The notes: a model not told the origin generated them from the sequence alone. Numbered from the stretch's first letter, positions 43,838 through 52,655 are shown. The stretch is 64,000 bases of DNA from Candidatus Pseudobacter hemicellulosilyticus (GCA_029202545.1 CP119311.1:1240001-1304000); one strand, 5' to 3'. Program-made: numbers and translations.

Positions 43838-46800
43838 TTGTATCGTTTACTAATTTATATCATTGCCCTGCTGCTGTTGCCCGGTCTCCAGCATGCACAA
43901 CCCAAACGTTATGTATTTACCCGTTTGTCGGTAAAGGATGGGCTGGCCTCAGACCATGTGTATTCTATCCTGCAGGACAAAAAAGGTTTTATGTGGTTCG
44001 GCACGGCCAATGGCCTGCAGCGCTTTGACGGCCGCAAGACCGTCATGTTCCGTTCTTCCATGGGCACTGAAAAATACCTGCCACCGGTAGGCATTTCCCA
44101 GGTATTCCAGGATACCTGCGGACAGTTCTGGGTCCGCTCAGGAAATGAGGTGGGCATTTTTGATCCCACCAGCTTCCGGTATAAAAAGCCGGTGATCCGG
44201 ATCACCCGCGATCTGTCGCCCCGATCAGACTTCATTTTATGGCAGGACAGGAAGGGCGGGGTCTTCCTGATCATCACGCGGTATGGTATTCTATCCTACA
44301 ATCCGGCCAACAACAGCTTTGAACAGAATGAACAGCGGATCCGGACGCCCCGTAACTGGAATGTAACCGCCCTTGCTGAAGACCCCCGCAATGGACAATA
44401 TTGGATGGCCGCCGATTCCGGGCTGGCCGTTTTTGATCCGGAACACAAAACCCTGTCCTATCATTCCCAGAATCCACGGCAGCTGCCCATCCTGCAGGAA
44501 AAGTTATTTACCAGGCCCATTACTACTCTTTTTATAGATAGCCGGCACCGGTTCTGGATAGCCACCTGGCCAGCCGAAGAAGAATATTACCATTGTTATG
44601 ATCTCCGGACCAACCAGTTCCTGCCGGACGCAGCCGGAATGGAACAGGATGATGGCAACTATGCAGAGCTGCGGGGTTTTACAGAACAGTCCAACGGACA
44701 ACTCTGGGCCTATGGCCGGATGAAACTACTGGAACATGATTCTGCCTTACACCGGTTCCATTATATCCGTGACAGACACATTGAGGATTTCGGCATGCGC
44801 TATGATTTTGTGCATTGCTTTTTTGAGGACCGGGAAAAAAATATCTGGCTGGGGACCGACAAAGGCATTTATATTTTCAACCCCGGCCGCCAGCTCTTCA
44901 ACAGCGTTGGCCTCCGGCATACGATGGAAGCGGGTCCAAGGAAAGACCTGGCCGTTACCTCCCTCCTGGAGATCGGGGGCGGAAAGTTATTAGTGGGATC
45001 CTGGGGACTGGGACCCTTGCTCTATGATAGCCAGTTTGTAAAAATTCCCAACCGCATCCTGGAAGGTTCAGGTGGTGATGGCAATTATACCATGGTATGG
45101 GATATGGAGCTGGAAAACAGGACCGGCCTCGTTTGGATTGGCTGCCAGATGGGCCGGCTGATCCTCTATGATCCCGTCAGCCAGCGGACCCAATTTTATA
45201 AAGTGCCGGCAGCCCAGGGGAAAACCATCCGCCAGGTGCTGCAGGACAAGGCAGGCAATATCTGGCTGGCCACCCAATATGGTCATGTGCTGAGATGGGA
45301 CCGAAGTGTGGACCATGGCAAAAATTTCCTGCAGGGTTTCAAGCTGATCCAGCAGCTGAATACCATTGTCTACAAAATGCGGCTGGACCGCGAAGGCTAT
45401 ATCTGGATCGCTACCCATAATAAAGGGCTCTACAAAATAGATCCGTACTCAGGTGCATTGGTCAGCCATTATCATTCCCGTAAAGGCGAAGGGCAGTCGC
45501 TCTTCTCCGATGTGGTGAGTGATTTTGTTCCCTACAATGATAGCCTGGTCTATATCGCAAATAATATAATAGATGTTTTAAATATAAGAACGGGGCAGGT
45601 GCGTCATCTTACTACCGACAATGGTTTACCCAATGCCACCTGTCGCAGCCTGGAGCTGGACAATGACGGCAATCTCTGGATCGGCATGCTGAATGGTATC
45701 TGCCGGTACAACCCCCGCCGCCATATTTTTACCCTTTTCGGTTTACGTGACGGGATCATTGATGCCGGCTTTGAGGAGAACGGTTCGCTGAAAATGGACA
45801 ATGGCCGGATGGTCTTCGGCAATCCGCATGATTTTGTCTACTTTGATCCCGCTACTGTTTATAGCAGCCCCTCGCCGCTGGACGTGAGCATCACCGATTT
45901 CAAGCTGTTCAACAGTTACCTGCCGCCGGATTCCATTATGAAGCTGGACAAAGTGCGACTGAAGTATACGCAAAACAGCATCACCATTGAGTTTGCAGCG
46001 CTGAGTTTCCTGCAGCGCGACAAAACCGTTTACTATTACTGGATGGAAGGCGTGGACAAGGACTGGATCCGGGCTGATCAGGGACTGTTTGCCAATTATT
46101 CCCTGTTGCCTCCCGGCCCTTATACTTTCAAGCTCAAGTGCGAAAATGCTGACGGTCTTGAATCCAGGAATATCACTACCCTGCATATAGACATCGCCCC
46201 CCCTTTCTGGCAAACCTGGTGGTTCATCACCCTGATTGGTATGGCGGTGGCCGCCGTTATTTACGGGATCCACCGGATCCGGGTGAACCGGCTGCTGGAC
46301 ATGGAAAAAGTGCGGACCCGTATTGCCCGCGACCTTCATGATGATATGGGTTCTACCCTCAGTACCATTAATATCCTGAGTGAGATGGCCAAGATGAAAG
46401 TGACCAAAGATGTAGAGAAAACCAGCGAATACCTCAACAAGATCAGTGATAACAGCAGTCGCATGATGGAAGCGATGGACGATATAGTCTGGAGCATCAA
46501 TCCCATGAACGACAGCATGCAGCGGGTAACGGCGCGGATGCGGGAATTTGCCACGGGTGTCCTGGAGGCAAGGAATATTGATGTCAATTTCCGGGTAGAT
46601 GATGAGATCGTGGACCTGAAACTGGATATGGAAGCCCGGCGGGATATATTCCTGATCTTCAAGGAAGCGGTCAACAACCTGGCCAAGTATGCCCAGTGCC
46701 GGAACGCCACTATTGATATCTCGGTCAATCGCCATACCCTCCTGATGAAGATCCAGGATGACGGGATCGGGTTTGATGTGCAGTCGGCCGACAGTGGCAA

Positions 46801-46909
46801 CGGCCTGATCAACATGAAAAAGCGGGCACAGTCGCTCAACGGTCAGCTGAAAGTGGATTCCGTTCCGGGCGCCGGCACCCGGGTAGTGCTGGAGGTACCG
46901 CTGACATGA
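43838..46909 (+). CDS. Two-component sensor with beta-propeller, Y_Y_Y domain and NarX-type kinase
   Basis: 1023 residues. Translation probably starts at TTG 43838, because an in-frame stop lies at 43805 and the only codons between are non-ATG; it gives the signal peptide LLIYIIALLLLPGLQHAQ. Residues about 20-715 form two-component-regulator propeller repeats (VKDGLASDHVYSI, KGFMWFGTANGLQRFDG, NIWLGTDKGIYIFNP, LWIGMLNGICRYNP). The Y_Y_Y domain, a single membrane helix (about 795-815), a HisKA_3 domain (IARDLHDDMGSTLST) and an ATPase domain (DDGIGFDV, SGNGLINMKKRA) follow. Such sensors often detect polysaccharide-derived ligands, but the ligand here is unknown. The regulator gene follows. Confidence 0.9.
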   Translation: MYRLLIYIIALLLLPGLQHAQPKRYVFTRLSVKDGLASDHVYSILQDKKGFMWFGTANGLQRFDGRKTVMFRSSMGTEKYLPPVGISQVFQDTCGQFWVRSGNEVGIFDPTSFRYKKPVIRITRDLSPRSDFILWQDRKGGVFLIITRYGILSYNPANNSFEQNEQRIRTPRNWNVTALAEDPRNGQYWMAADSGLAVFDPEHKTLSYHSQNPRQLPILQEKLFTRPITTLFIDSRHRFWIATWPAEEEYYHCYDLRTNQFLPDAAGMEQDDGNYAELRGFTEQSNGQLWAYGRMKLLEHDSALHRFHYIRDRHIEDFGMRYDFVHCFFEDREKNIWLGTDKGIYIFNPGRQLFNSVGLRHTMEAGPRKDLAVTSLLEIGGGKLLVGSWGLGPLLYDSQFVKIPNRILEGSGGDGNYTMVWDMELENRTGLVWIGCQMGRLILYDPVSQRTQFYKVPAAQGKTIRQVLQDKAGNIWLATQYGHVLRWDRSVDHGKNFLQGFKLIQQLNTIVYKMRLDREGYIWIATHNKGLYKIDPYSGALVSHYHSRKGEGQSLFSDVVSDFVPYNDSLVYIANNIIDVLNIRTGQVRHLTTDNGLPNATCRSLELDNDGNLWIGMLNGICRYNPRRHIFTLFGLRDGIIDAGFEENGSLKMDNGRMVFGNPHDFVYFDPATVYSSPSPLDVSITDFKLFNSYLPPDSIMKLDKVRLKYTQNSITIEFAALSFLQRDKTVYYYWMEGVDKDWIRADQGLFANYSLLPPGPYTFKLKCENADGLESRNITTLHIDIAPPFWQTWWFITLIGMAVAAVIYGIHRIRVNRLLDMEKVRTRIARDLHDDMGSTLSTINILSEMAKMKVTKDVEKTSEYLNKISDNSSRMMEAMDDIVWSINPMNDSMQRVTARMREFATGVLEARNIDVNFRVDDEIVDLKLDMEARRDIFLIFKEAVNNLAKYAQCRNATIDISVNRHTLLMKIQDDGIGFDVQSADSGNGLINMKKRAQSLNGQLKVDSVPGAGTRVVLEVPLT

Positions 46910-46917
46910 TCATGTGA

Positions 46918-46948
46918 TTGGCGCTCGCTACCCAATTGCCTAATTTTG
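46918..46948 (+). promoter_or_regulatory. Promoter of the NarL-type regulator
   Basis: TTG (46918-46920), 20 bases, TAATTTTG (46941-46948). ATG is at 46976. It lies between the kinase and regulator genes, so the regulator can be expressed independently. Confidence 0.65.
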
Positions 46949-46975
46949 TACTATCATCAAAAACTGAGCTGAACC

Positions 46976-47608
46976 ATGATCAAAATTGTATTATACGAAG
47001 ACAATCCACAGTTGCGGGAAGGACTGACCATGCTGCTCAATGGCTCGGAGGGTTTTGAGGTAATTGGCGCTTATAAGAATTGCAACAATGTAGTCCAGGA
47101 AATTGAAGCGCTCCTGCCGGATGTGGTGCTGATGGATATTGATATGCCCGGCACTAATGGGATTGAGGGATTGAAGCAGATCCGGCAATTCAATATGGAT
47201 GTAAAGATCCTGATGCTGACGGTTTTTGATGACAACAAAAATGTATTTGACGCAGTGAAGAACGGCGCCAGCGGATACCTGCTCAAAAAGACCCCGCCGG
47301 CGAAATTGCTGGAATATATCCAGGAGGCCCATACCGGTGGCGCGCCTATGAGCTCCAGCATTGCCACCCAGGTACTGAAGATGTTCTCCCAGATCCATCA
47401 TAATACCAGCAGCAATTATTATTTGTCGGACCGTGAAAAGGAAGTGCTGCAATTACTGGTCAATGGCTACAGCTACAAGATGATAGCGGCCGAGATGTTC
47501 ATCTCCATCGATACGGTTCGTTCCCATATCAAAAAGATCTACGAGAAATTGCATGTTAATTCCAAAAGTGAAGCCGTAGCCAAGGCGTTCAAGGACAGGA
47601 TCATTTAG
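46976..47608 (+). CDS. NarL/FixJ-family response regulator
   Basis: 210 residues. The receiver domain (1-120) has Asp54 in VVLMDIDMPGTNG as phosphorylation site and a KNGASGYLLKK switch region. The C-terminal LuxR-type helix-turn-helix (about 145-205) reads LSDREKEVLQLLVNGYSYKMIAAEM, with the recognition helix in SIDTVRSHIKKIYEKL (shown in part). It is the partner of the propeller kinase 66 bp upstream, with its own promoter. Target genes are unknown; the divergent DUF2807 gene is a candidate. Confidence 0.93.
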   Translation: MIKIVLYEDNPQLREGLTMLLNGSEGFEVIGAYKNCNNVVQEIEALLPDVVLMDIDMPGTNGIEGLKQIRQFNMDVKILMLTVFDDNKNVFDAVKNGASGYLLKKTPPAKLLEYIQEAHTGGAPMSSSIATQVLKMFSQIHHNTSSNYYLSDREKEVLQLLVNGYSYKMIAAEMFISIDTVRSHIKKIYEKLHVNSKSEAVAKAFKDRII

Positions 47609-47717
47609 GCGCGGTAAAAAATACCCTGCTTCTGTATTATTGTTTTGTGGCGGAATTGCCGGCTTGAGGGTGCTGCTATTATTTCAAATCAATTTAAGCG
47701 TATAAAATCTTAATAGA

Positions 47718-47747
47718 AAGAGACCTGGCCGTACGACCAGGTCTCTT
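47718..47747 (-). terminator. Terminator of the micro-ORF
   Basis: AAGAGACCTGG / CCAGGTCTCTT, perfect 11-bp stem with an 8-base loop, starts 2 bases after the minus-strand stop codon at 47750-47752. TCTATT follows on the minus strand. Confidence 0.65.
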
Positions 47748-47749
47748 CA

Positions 47750-47836
47750 TTATTTCATGCGATAAACCACCATGAAAATTGCTAATGCAATCAGCAACAT
47801 TGCGAGCGCTTCTAACATTGCTGTGAATTTTTTCAT
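47750..47836 (-). CDS. 28-residue single-span membrane micro-protein
   Basis: ATG at 47836 (minus strand) opens a 28-codon frame: MKKFTAMLEALAMLLIALAI then FMVVYRMK, stop TAA. An in-frame TGA two codons upstream fixes the start. The sequence has a basic N-terminus, one hydrophobic helix (about residues 7-24) and a basic C-terminus, the pattern of small single-span inner-membrane proteins. A perfect 11-bp hairpin immediately follows the stop, which is strong evidence that this is a real transcribed gene. No promoter could be identified with confidence. Function unknown. Confidence 0.6.
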   Translation of the reverse strand: MKKFTAMLEALAMLLIALAIFMVVYRMK

Positions 47837-48328
47837 GCATCACTTTTAAGTAGTGAAAGAATGGGTTCGGGTGAAGCGCCCCAGTTTTTACCCTTCGTTC
47901 CTATCCGGCATAGCGGAATGTGAACCCCATTTCACGACCTTACCGTACTATACCGTATAAACCACTTATGTGGTAGAGCTAATTAATTATTAAAAATAGT
48001 AGATAAATTTATCATCTGTCCGATAACTGGGCTTATTGGGTTCAAAAGCTGTTGCATTGCGGGATTACTTATTCAGATAGTTTACTGGAGACATTCCAGT
48101 CTGCCGGGATTTAGACTGCAACTATCCTTTTCGAGATCTAAAAAAGTTAAACACTTCAGATCGAAAGATTTGCGGTTCTTTGCTTTTAGCTTTTACAAAT
48201 CCCCTCTTAAGTGCAATTATTTAATCCGCAGATTTATTTAGAAATCTACTTAAAATGTAAAACAAGTTTACTTACTTTGTATTTCAAAGTACTTTCCAAT
48301 AACAAGCCTTCCTTAAACCCTTCAGCTT

Positions 48329-48667
48329 ATGAAAAGTTCAAGAATGAAATTTGTAACTTTCTTCCTCCTTTCGGGGTTCCTTTTTCTTTTTATATACAAT
48401 GTAGCTATCCTATCGGTAGTCAGGCTCATTCCTGAAAGCGGGGAATCTTTCCTGGGAACGGGATCACTGACAGGATGGAGAAGCATCATAGCCACCATTT
48501 TATATCCTGTTAAAATTATCCTGATAGGCCCTGTACTTCCACTGCTCAATTTGCCGGATCCGCCGCCGCCATTCTTGGTTATTGGGATTGCAATCTACTG
48601 GACGCTTCTCGCCCTGGCCATTCATTACCTCATCGGTAAGTTCAAATCTTCCAGGCTAAAGGCATGA
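48329..48667 (+). CDS. Hypothetical small membrane protein
   Basis: 112 residues with three hydrophobic stretches: VTFFLLSGFLFLFIYNVAIL, the ATILYPVKIILIGPVLPLL segment, and FLVIGIAIYWTLLALAIHYL. The loop contains a PDPPPP run. ATG 48329 is chosen; ATG 48344 is also possible. I do not recognise a family. It lies in a region of lower G+C than the neighbouring genes. Confidence 0.6.
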   Translation: MKSSRMKFVTFFLLSGFLFLFIYNVAILSVVRLIPESGESFLGTGSLTGWRSIIATILYPVKIILIGPVLPLLNLPDPPPPFLVIGIAIYWTLLALAIHYLIGKFKSSRLKA

Positions 48668-48837
48668 TCTTTCAAAAAGCCTCTTGATGTAGGTCAGCCC
48701 CGGTGGGCCAGGCCTGCTTTGGCAGTTGGGCCCATCAATTTTTCCAGGAGATAAATATACGCTTACACATTTACGTTATACTACAGACTGGTTATACTTT
48801 TCCCTGGAAAGCCTTACTAATTCACATCTTCATGTTA

Positions 48838-48868
48838 TTGCCGATGTACAGGCAGTGCTATAATTTTG
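48838..48868 (+). promoter_or_regulatory. Promoter of the 69-residue exported protein gene
   Basis: TTG (48838-48840), 20 bases, TAATTTTG (48861-48868): same spacing and -7 sequence as the promoter at 46918. The ATG is at 48888. Confidence 0.65.
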
Positions 48869-48887
48869 CGTGTATAATCGTGATTTT

Positions 48888-49097
48888 ATGGAAAAGATTT
48901 TGTCGAGGCTGGCCTTGATCAGCTTTCTTGGCTGTTTGACCCTGGTGGCCCTGGCAGCTGGCGATGCCAGTAAAACAAAAGCGAAGGACCGCAGCAAGAA
49001 CAGCTGCAGGTATTCTTTTGATCAGCCAGTGACAGCAGCGGAAAAAATGGGAGAAATGTTTCTGCCCGGACGGTTGATTGAACGATTCATTCAATAG
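48888..49097 (+). CDS. Small exported protein, hypothetical
   Basis: 69 residues from ATG 48888, placed by the promoter. The signal peptide is LSRLALISFLGCLTLVALAA, giving a mature basic peptide of about 43 residues (DASKTKAKDRSKNSCRYSF...MFLPGRLIERFIQ) with a single cysteine. It is transcribed from its own promoter and is convergent with chrA. No family recognised. The mature form could be a small secreted or periplasmic peptide. Confidence 0.6.
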   Translation: MEKILSRLALISFLGCLTLVALAAGDASKTKAKDRSKNSCRYSFDQPVTAAEKMGEMFLPGRLIERFIQ

Positions 49098-49134
49098 CTA
49101 TGCGCTTTTTCGTTTGCGGTTAAAAAATACCATA

Positions 49135-50400
49135 TCAGATTGGAAATAGCCAGCCCAGCAGCATGGCTACAAAAACGATCAGTGGAGAAGGCAGGCGGGT
49201 GAAACTCAGTAAAAGCCAGGTACCAATAATGACCCCGATATTAAGCAGGCTGACGGTTTCAAATTCGGTGATGGTAATATCCTTCATCATATAAGCAGTG
49301 GATGCAATCATGATCCCTACCACAACGGCATTAATTCCTTCGATAGCCCGGAACACCACAGCATAGCGTTGCAGGTTATGCCAGATGGGAAAGAAGAACA
49401 ATACCAGCAGGGCACTGGGCAGAAAGATAAAGACAGATCCGATGATACAACCGAGCACCTGCCAACCAGGCCCACCATCTTTCATCGCCATACCACCCAT
49501 AAAAGAGGATACCGAAAATACCGGTCCGGGGATAGCACGGACAATACCGGCGCCGGTGTAAAAATCATTTCTTTCAATACTGATCACATTATCTTTTTTC
49601 TCCTGGTTTTTCCGGATCACCATTTCTGATTTCGGTCGTTCCACAAACTGTTCGTACATCATGGGGATCAGCACCTGGCCACCGCCAAAGACAAGACTAC
49701 CGAAACGATAAGTATTCTCCAGGAGGTTAAGCGGGCGGCGATTGGGCCAGTCGTTCTTCCGCGCCAGCTCCGATACCAGACCAGCCGCCAGGAATAGGAT
49801 GGCAAACAACCAGATATTCCCCCACTTGATCTCTTTAGGTACCTGTCCTTTCTGTGGGATCCGCTTATCACTGAGATTGGTGACAAAACCACCGGCAATG
49901 ATCAGTATAGGAAAGATCCAGGGTGTTTTGAACAGGAAAAAAGTAGCAATAGTACTGACCACCAGGATCACCCGGGTGATAGTATTATGAATAGCCAATT
50001 TGAAAGACTTGGTAGCAGCAAAGGCCAGGAAACCAACCGCCATCGGCTGGATATAACGAAAGACAGGGATCTGGCCGGAAGAAGCATCAAGGTATTCCAG
50101 GATAAAAGAGAAGAGGCCCATGAGAAAGCAGGCGGGGAATATCCAGATGGCCAGGGTCAGGATGGCCAGCGGGATGCCGCCTCTTTTATAACCGATCAGG
50201 GTCAGTACCTGGGTAGAAGAGGCACCCGGCAACAGTTGACAAAATGAATTGTATTCCAGCACTTCCTGTTCTGACACATCATGGCGTTGATGCACAAATG
50301 TCTTCATCACCATTCCAAAATGTCCTTGCGGACCACCAAATGCCGACACGCTATGAATACAAACAGCCTTTAAAAATGGTATATGACGTAGCAGCACCAT
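49135..50400 (-). CDS. chrA: Chromate transporter family protein (full-length, two-domain)
   Basis: 421 residues. Two homologous CHR halves are visible: the first with [19 protein letters not shown] and [19 protein letters not shown], the second with [15 protein letters not shown] and [20 protein letters not shown]. This is the long ChrA form, about ten hydrophobic segments in all. Members export chromate with proton exchange, although many chromosomal copies are not proven resistance determinants. It is the third of three minus-strand genes (feoA, nadD, chrA), 74 bp after nadD. Confidence 0.9.
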   Translation of the reverse strand: MVLLRHIPFLKAVCIHSVSAFGGPQGHFGMVMKTFVHQRHDVSEQEVLEYNSFCQLLPGASSTQVLTLIGYKRGGIPLAILTLAIWIFPACFLMGLFSFILEYLDASSGQIPVFRYIQPMAVGFLAFAATKSFKLAIHNTITRVILVVSTIATFFLFKTPWIFPILIIAGGFVTNLSDKRIPQKGQVPKEIKWGNIWLFAILFLAAGLVSELARKNDWPNRRPLNLLENTYRFGSLVFGGGQVLIPMMYEQFVERPKSEMVIRKNQEKKDNVISIERNDFYTGAGIVRAIPGPVFSVSSFMGGMAMKDGGPGWQVLGCIIGSVFIFLPSALLVLFFFPIWHNLQRYAVVFRAIEGINAVVVGIMIASTAYMMKDITITEFETVSLLNIGVIIGTWLLLSFTRLPSPLIVFVAMLLGWLFPI

Positions 50401-50474
50401 GAGACCTAGATTTCGATTTTCTCCTATGCGGGGTACAAGTTATGAAAATGCCGGGTAAATGATCCTGATACCTG

Positions 50475-51050
50475 TCAATTACGATAGTACCCGTTGCGAT
50501 CAATTTCCTCCATTACCTTTTCAGGAACCAGGTACCTGATCGACTTACCCTCGCGGATCAGCTGGCGGACGTAGGTGGAGGAGATCTCCAGCATGGGTGC
50601 TGGCAGGATATGGGTGGTTGATCCCGGGAAAGCTTCTTTCACTTCATGGCCCGGTCGCTGGTAAACATACAGGGTATGATGCTGCAGGATATAGGAATAG
50701 TTCTTCCAGCGGGGCAGGTTCTGGTAGCTGTCGCTGCCTATGATCACCGAAAAATGATGGTTGGGGTATTTTTCCTGGAGGTAAGCCAGGGTGTTGACTG
50801 TATAAGAAGGTTTGGGCAACCGGAACTCTATATCAGAAACCTTCAGTTTAGACTCCCCTTCTACTGCTGCCTGAACCAGGTATAGGCGTTGATTTTCATT
50901 CAATAGGCTGCCGGAAGGCTTAAGGGGATTCTGGGGGGAGACTACAAACCATACCTGATCCAGCGAAGGCTGCTGCACCATATAACTGGCAATGATCAGG
51001 TGGCCATGGTGAATAGGATTGAAGGAGCCGAAGTATAAACCTACATTCAT
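50475..51050 (-). CDS. nadD: Nicotinate-nucleotide adenylyltransferase
   Basis: 191 residues. The nucleotidyltransferase motif GSFNPIHHGHLIIASYM at the N-terminus and the ISSTYVRQLIREGKSIRYLV phrase near the C-terminus are characteristic. NadD converts NaMN to deamido-NAD in the de novo and salvage pathways. It works in the same pathway as nadA (55276) and could act on products of the pnuC/nadR pair. It lies 14 bp after feoA, so the two are co-transcribed. Confidence 0.95.
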   Translation of the reverse strand: MNVGLYFGSFNPIHHGHLIIASYMVQQPSLDQVWFVVSPQNPLKPSGSLLNENQRLYLVQAAVEGESKLKVSDIEFRLPKPSYTVNTLAYLQEKYPNHHFSVIIGSDSYQNLPRWKNYSYILQHHTLYVYQRPGHEVKEAFPGSTTHILPAPMLEISSTYVRQLIREGKSIRYLVPEKVMEEIDRNGYYRN

Positions 51051-51064
51051 GTGTACTGTTCTCG

Positions 51065-51292
51065 TTAGGACAATTCTTCTACAAAGATATTATCGGCTTC
51101 ATTCAGGCGGAGGCTCAGGTTGTAACCAGCCACACTGATTGAAATAGGATCACCCAAAGGAGCTATCTGTTCTACACGGACCAGTTCACCAGGTACACAA
51201 CCCATCTCCATCAGTTTCAGGAAAAGGTCATTGTTCTCAAAGGACAGGATCTTTGCCTTACTACCGGTTCCCAGCTCTGATAATCTTTTCAT
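51065..51292 (-). CDS. FeoA family protein
   Basis: 75 residues, matching the SH3-like FeoA domain: LSELGTGSKAKILSF, FLKLMEMGCVPGELVRVE, and PLGDPISISVAGYNLSLR. FeoA is a small cytoplasmic partner of the ferrous iron transporter FeoB. No feoB is in the window, so it may function with one elsewhere. It leads a minus-strand unit with nadD downstream. A TTATCTTACT stretch upstream could carry its promoter. Confidence 0.88.
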   Translation of the reverse strand: MKRLSELGTGSKAKILSFENNDLFLKLMEMGCVPGELVRVEQIAPLGDPISISVAGYNLSLRLNEADNIFVEELS

Positions 51293-51412
51293 CTTGTATA
51301 AGTTTAGTCAACATTGATAACCCTGATGGCCAGGGCTATGTTCATGTATTAGTAAGATAATGAAACAACAAATGTAGCTTTGTATCCTCTACTTACCTTA
51401 CGAATTTCGAAA

Positions 51413-51850
51413 ATGATGATGACCAAGCCCAGTTCTGTTGTTAGTTTCCATTACCTGGTACCCGTAAGCCTGAAAGAAAGGACCCGCCTGCAAGCATTCA
51501 TAGTCCAGTTATTCAAGAAGGAGAAGAAAGCCCTGGGAGGGTTGACCTATATCTTCTGTTCGGACGACTACCTCCTGGAGATCAATAAGCAGTACTTGCA
51601 GCACGACTATTTCACGGACATTATCACTTTCGACCTATCCACTACTCCTGCATCCATTGAGGGGGAAATCTATATCAGTGTAGATAGGGTACGGGACAAT
51701 GCCCAACAGTTTAATACCAGCATTACCCGGGAACTGCACAGGGTAATCTTCCATGGAGCCCTCCACCTCTGTGGTTACAAGGACAAAACCCCTAAGGAAG
51801 AAGTGTTAATGAGGAAGATGGAGGATAAGTACCTTCGACTATATCGATAA
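51413..51850 (+). CDS. ybeY: Endoribonuclease YbeY (16S rRNA maturation factor)
   Basis: 145 residues from ATG 51413; an upstream TTG at 51380 is less likely, and TAGCTTTG (51375-51382) supplies the -7 element. The metal-binding region HRVIFHGALHLCGYKDKTPKE carries the histidines of the UPF0054 family; YISVDRVRDNAQQF precedes it. The enzyme matures rRNA and takes part in ribosome quality control. In many Bacteroidota ybeY is followed directly by mnmG; here an HNH-like gene and a repeat-rich gap lie between. Confidence 0.92.
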   Translation: MMMTKPSSVVSFHYLVPVSLKERTRLQAFIVQLFKKEKKALGGLTYIFCSDDYLLEINKQYLQHDYFTDIITFDLSTTPASIEGEIYISVDRVRDNAQQFNTSITRELHRVIFHGALHLCGYKDKTPKEEVLMRKMEDKYLRLYR

Positions 51851-51892
51851 GGTTCCACAAAACACAGTTTCTCTCCGAAACATCAACCCCGC

Positions 51893-51908
51893 GTTTCCAC
51901 GTGGAACC
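51893..51908. promoter_or_regulatory. parS-like palindrome (ParB binding site candidate)
   Basis: Reads GTTTCCACGTGGAACC, with a perfect 12-bp core TTCCACGTGGAA. It matches 13 of 16 positions of TGTTCCACGTGGAACA, a member of the widely conserved parS family. Half-sites TTCCAC occur in the flanking direct repeats. parS sites cluster near the replication origin in many bacteria. Confidence 0.55.
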
Positions 51909-52024
51909 TGCCTCTTTTAAGGGTAGAATGAATTTAGCAACCATCGCAGCAGTCCGTCCGTCTTAAATACCCTTCCTCGGTATAACCAGCATGTTCCACA
52001 AAACACAGTTCCTATAGGAAACAC

Positions 52025-52032
52025 TAACTTTG
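52025..52032 (+). promoter_or_regulatory. -7 element TAACTTTG before the HNH-like gene
   Basis: Ends five bases before the ATG at 52038. A 12-bp palindrome (52009-52020) sits immediately upstream, in place of a typical spacer. Confidence 0.45.
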
Positions 52033-52037
52033 TACCT

Positions 52038-52655
52038 ATGAGAAAGCGATGGACCGCACAAACAGAGGTAACTGACACCCTTCTGAAGTTCAGGGAAAAG
52101 CGGAAATGGCAGATTGCTCTCAGGAGATATGTCTTAGATGGTAATCCCTGCTCCTTTTATGCTCCTTACTTTGGACTGGATATCGCCACTTACCGGAAGT
52201 GGATAGAAGCACAGTTCACCGAAGGCCTTACCTGGGACAACTTTTCCTCCACCTGGCAGTTTGATCATATCGTACCCCTCTCCTATTTCGACTTTACCCA
52301 GGACCAGGACCTTTTACTTTGCTGGAACTTTACCAATATCCGCGTGGAAAGGATAGATGATCAAAAGGATAAAGAGCATCATATAGATGTTTTGGCTGCC
52401 AAAAGCTATTTTGAAACCCTATACACCAATACCGGAATAGCCCTCTGTAAGGATATGGTAGAAAGGATCAACCAGGTTGAAGCTGCCCAACTGGCTAACA
52501 GTAAACCACTGGAAGCCTTCTTACTGGAAAACAAGGAGCATATTCAAGCCCTATCCTCCTTCGGTATTCATGAATTCACAAGTCTAAATGAAGGTGTTTC
52601 CGTAGCCGAGATCAAGGCAGAGCAGGAACTATTGAAGAAATTCGGCGGCCAATAA
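52038..52655 (+). CDS. HNH-like endonuclease-domain protein
   Basis: 205 residues. The central region WQFDHIVPLSYFDF...LLLCWNFTNIRVERIDDQKDK resembles the HNH/beta-beta-alpha-metal nuclease pattern (D76-H77, then conserved Asn and a Lys-rich helix). The N-terminal part (CSFYAPYFGLDIATYRKWIE) and the acidic helical C-terminus are unfamiliar. It could be a stand-alone DNase or a degenerate nuclease with another role. It lies between ybeY and mnmG, which commonly adjoin in this phylum, and its upstream region is repeat-rich. mnmG follows 41 bp downstream. Confidence 0.55.
   Translation: MRKRWTAQTEVTDTLLKFREKRKWQIALRRYVLDGNPCSFYAPYFGLDIATYRKWIEAQFTEGLTWDNFSSTWQFDHIVPLSYFDFTQDQDLLLCWNFTNIRVERIDDQKDKEHHIDVLAAKSYFETLYTNTGIALCKDMVERINQVEAAQLANSKPLEAFLLENKEHIQALSSFGIHEFTSLNEGVSVAEIKAEQELLKKFGGQ

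Larger units (their letters stand above)
47609..48328. other. 720-bp intergenic region
   Basis: Contains a 28-residue minus-strand ORF with its terminator (47718-47836), an ACCAC-TTAT-GTGGT element (47961-47974), and AT-rich sequence. A TTACTTTG near 48272 may be the -7 element of the 48329 gene. No other coding sequence is evident. Confidence 0.5.
51851..52037. repeat. Repeat-rich intergenic region between ybeY and the HNH-like gene
   Basis: A GTTCCACAAAACACAGTT direct repeat occurs at 51852-51869 and 51993-52010, with further similarity for about 18 bases. Between them lie a parS-like palindrome (51894-51907) and a long-range AAGGGTA / TACCCTT inverted pair (51919-51925 with 51968-51974). 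A 12-bp palindrome TTCCTATAGGAA is at 52009-52020, directly before the TAACTTTG at 52025-52032. Confidence 0.6.

Noticed and set aside
48703..48918. Open frame of 71 codons overlapping the small exported protein gene
   Set aside because: No promoter or coding character, and the overlapping 48888 gene has a clear promoter and signal peptide.
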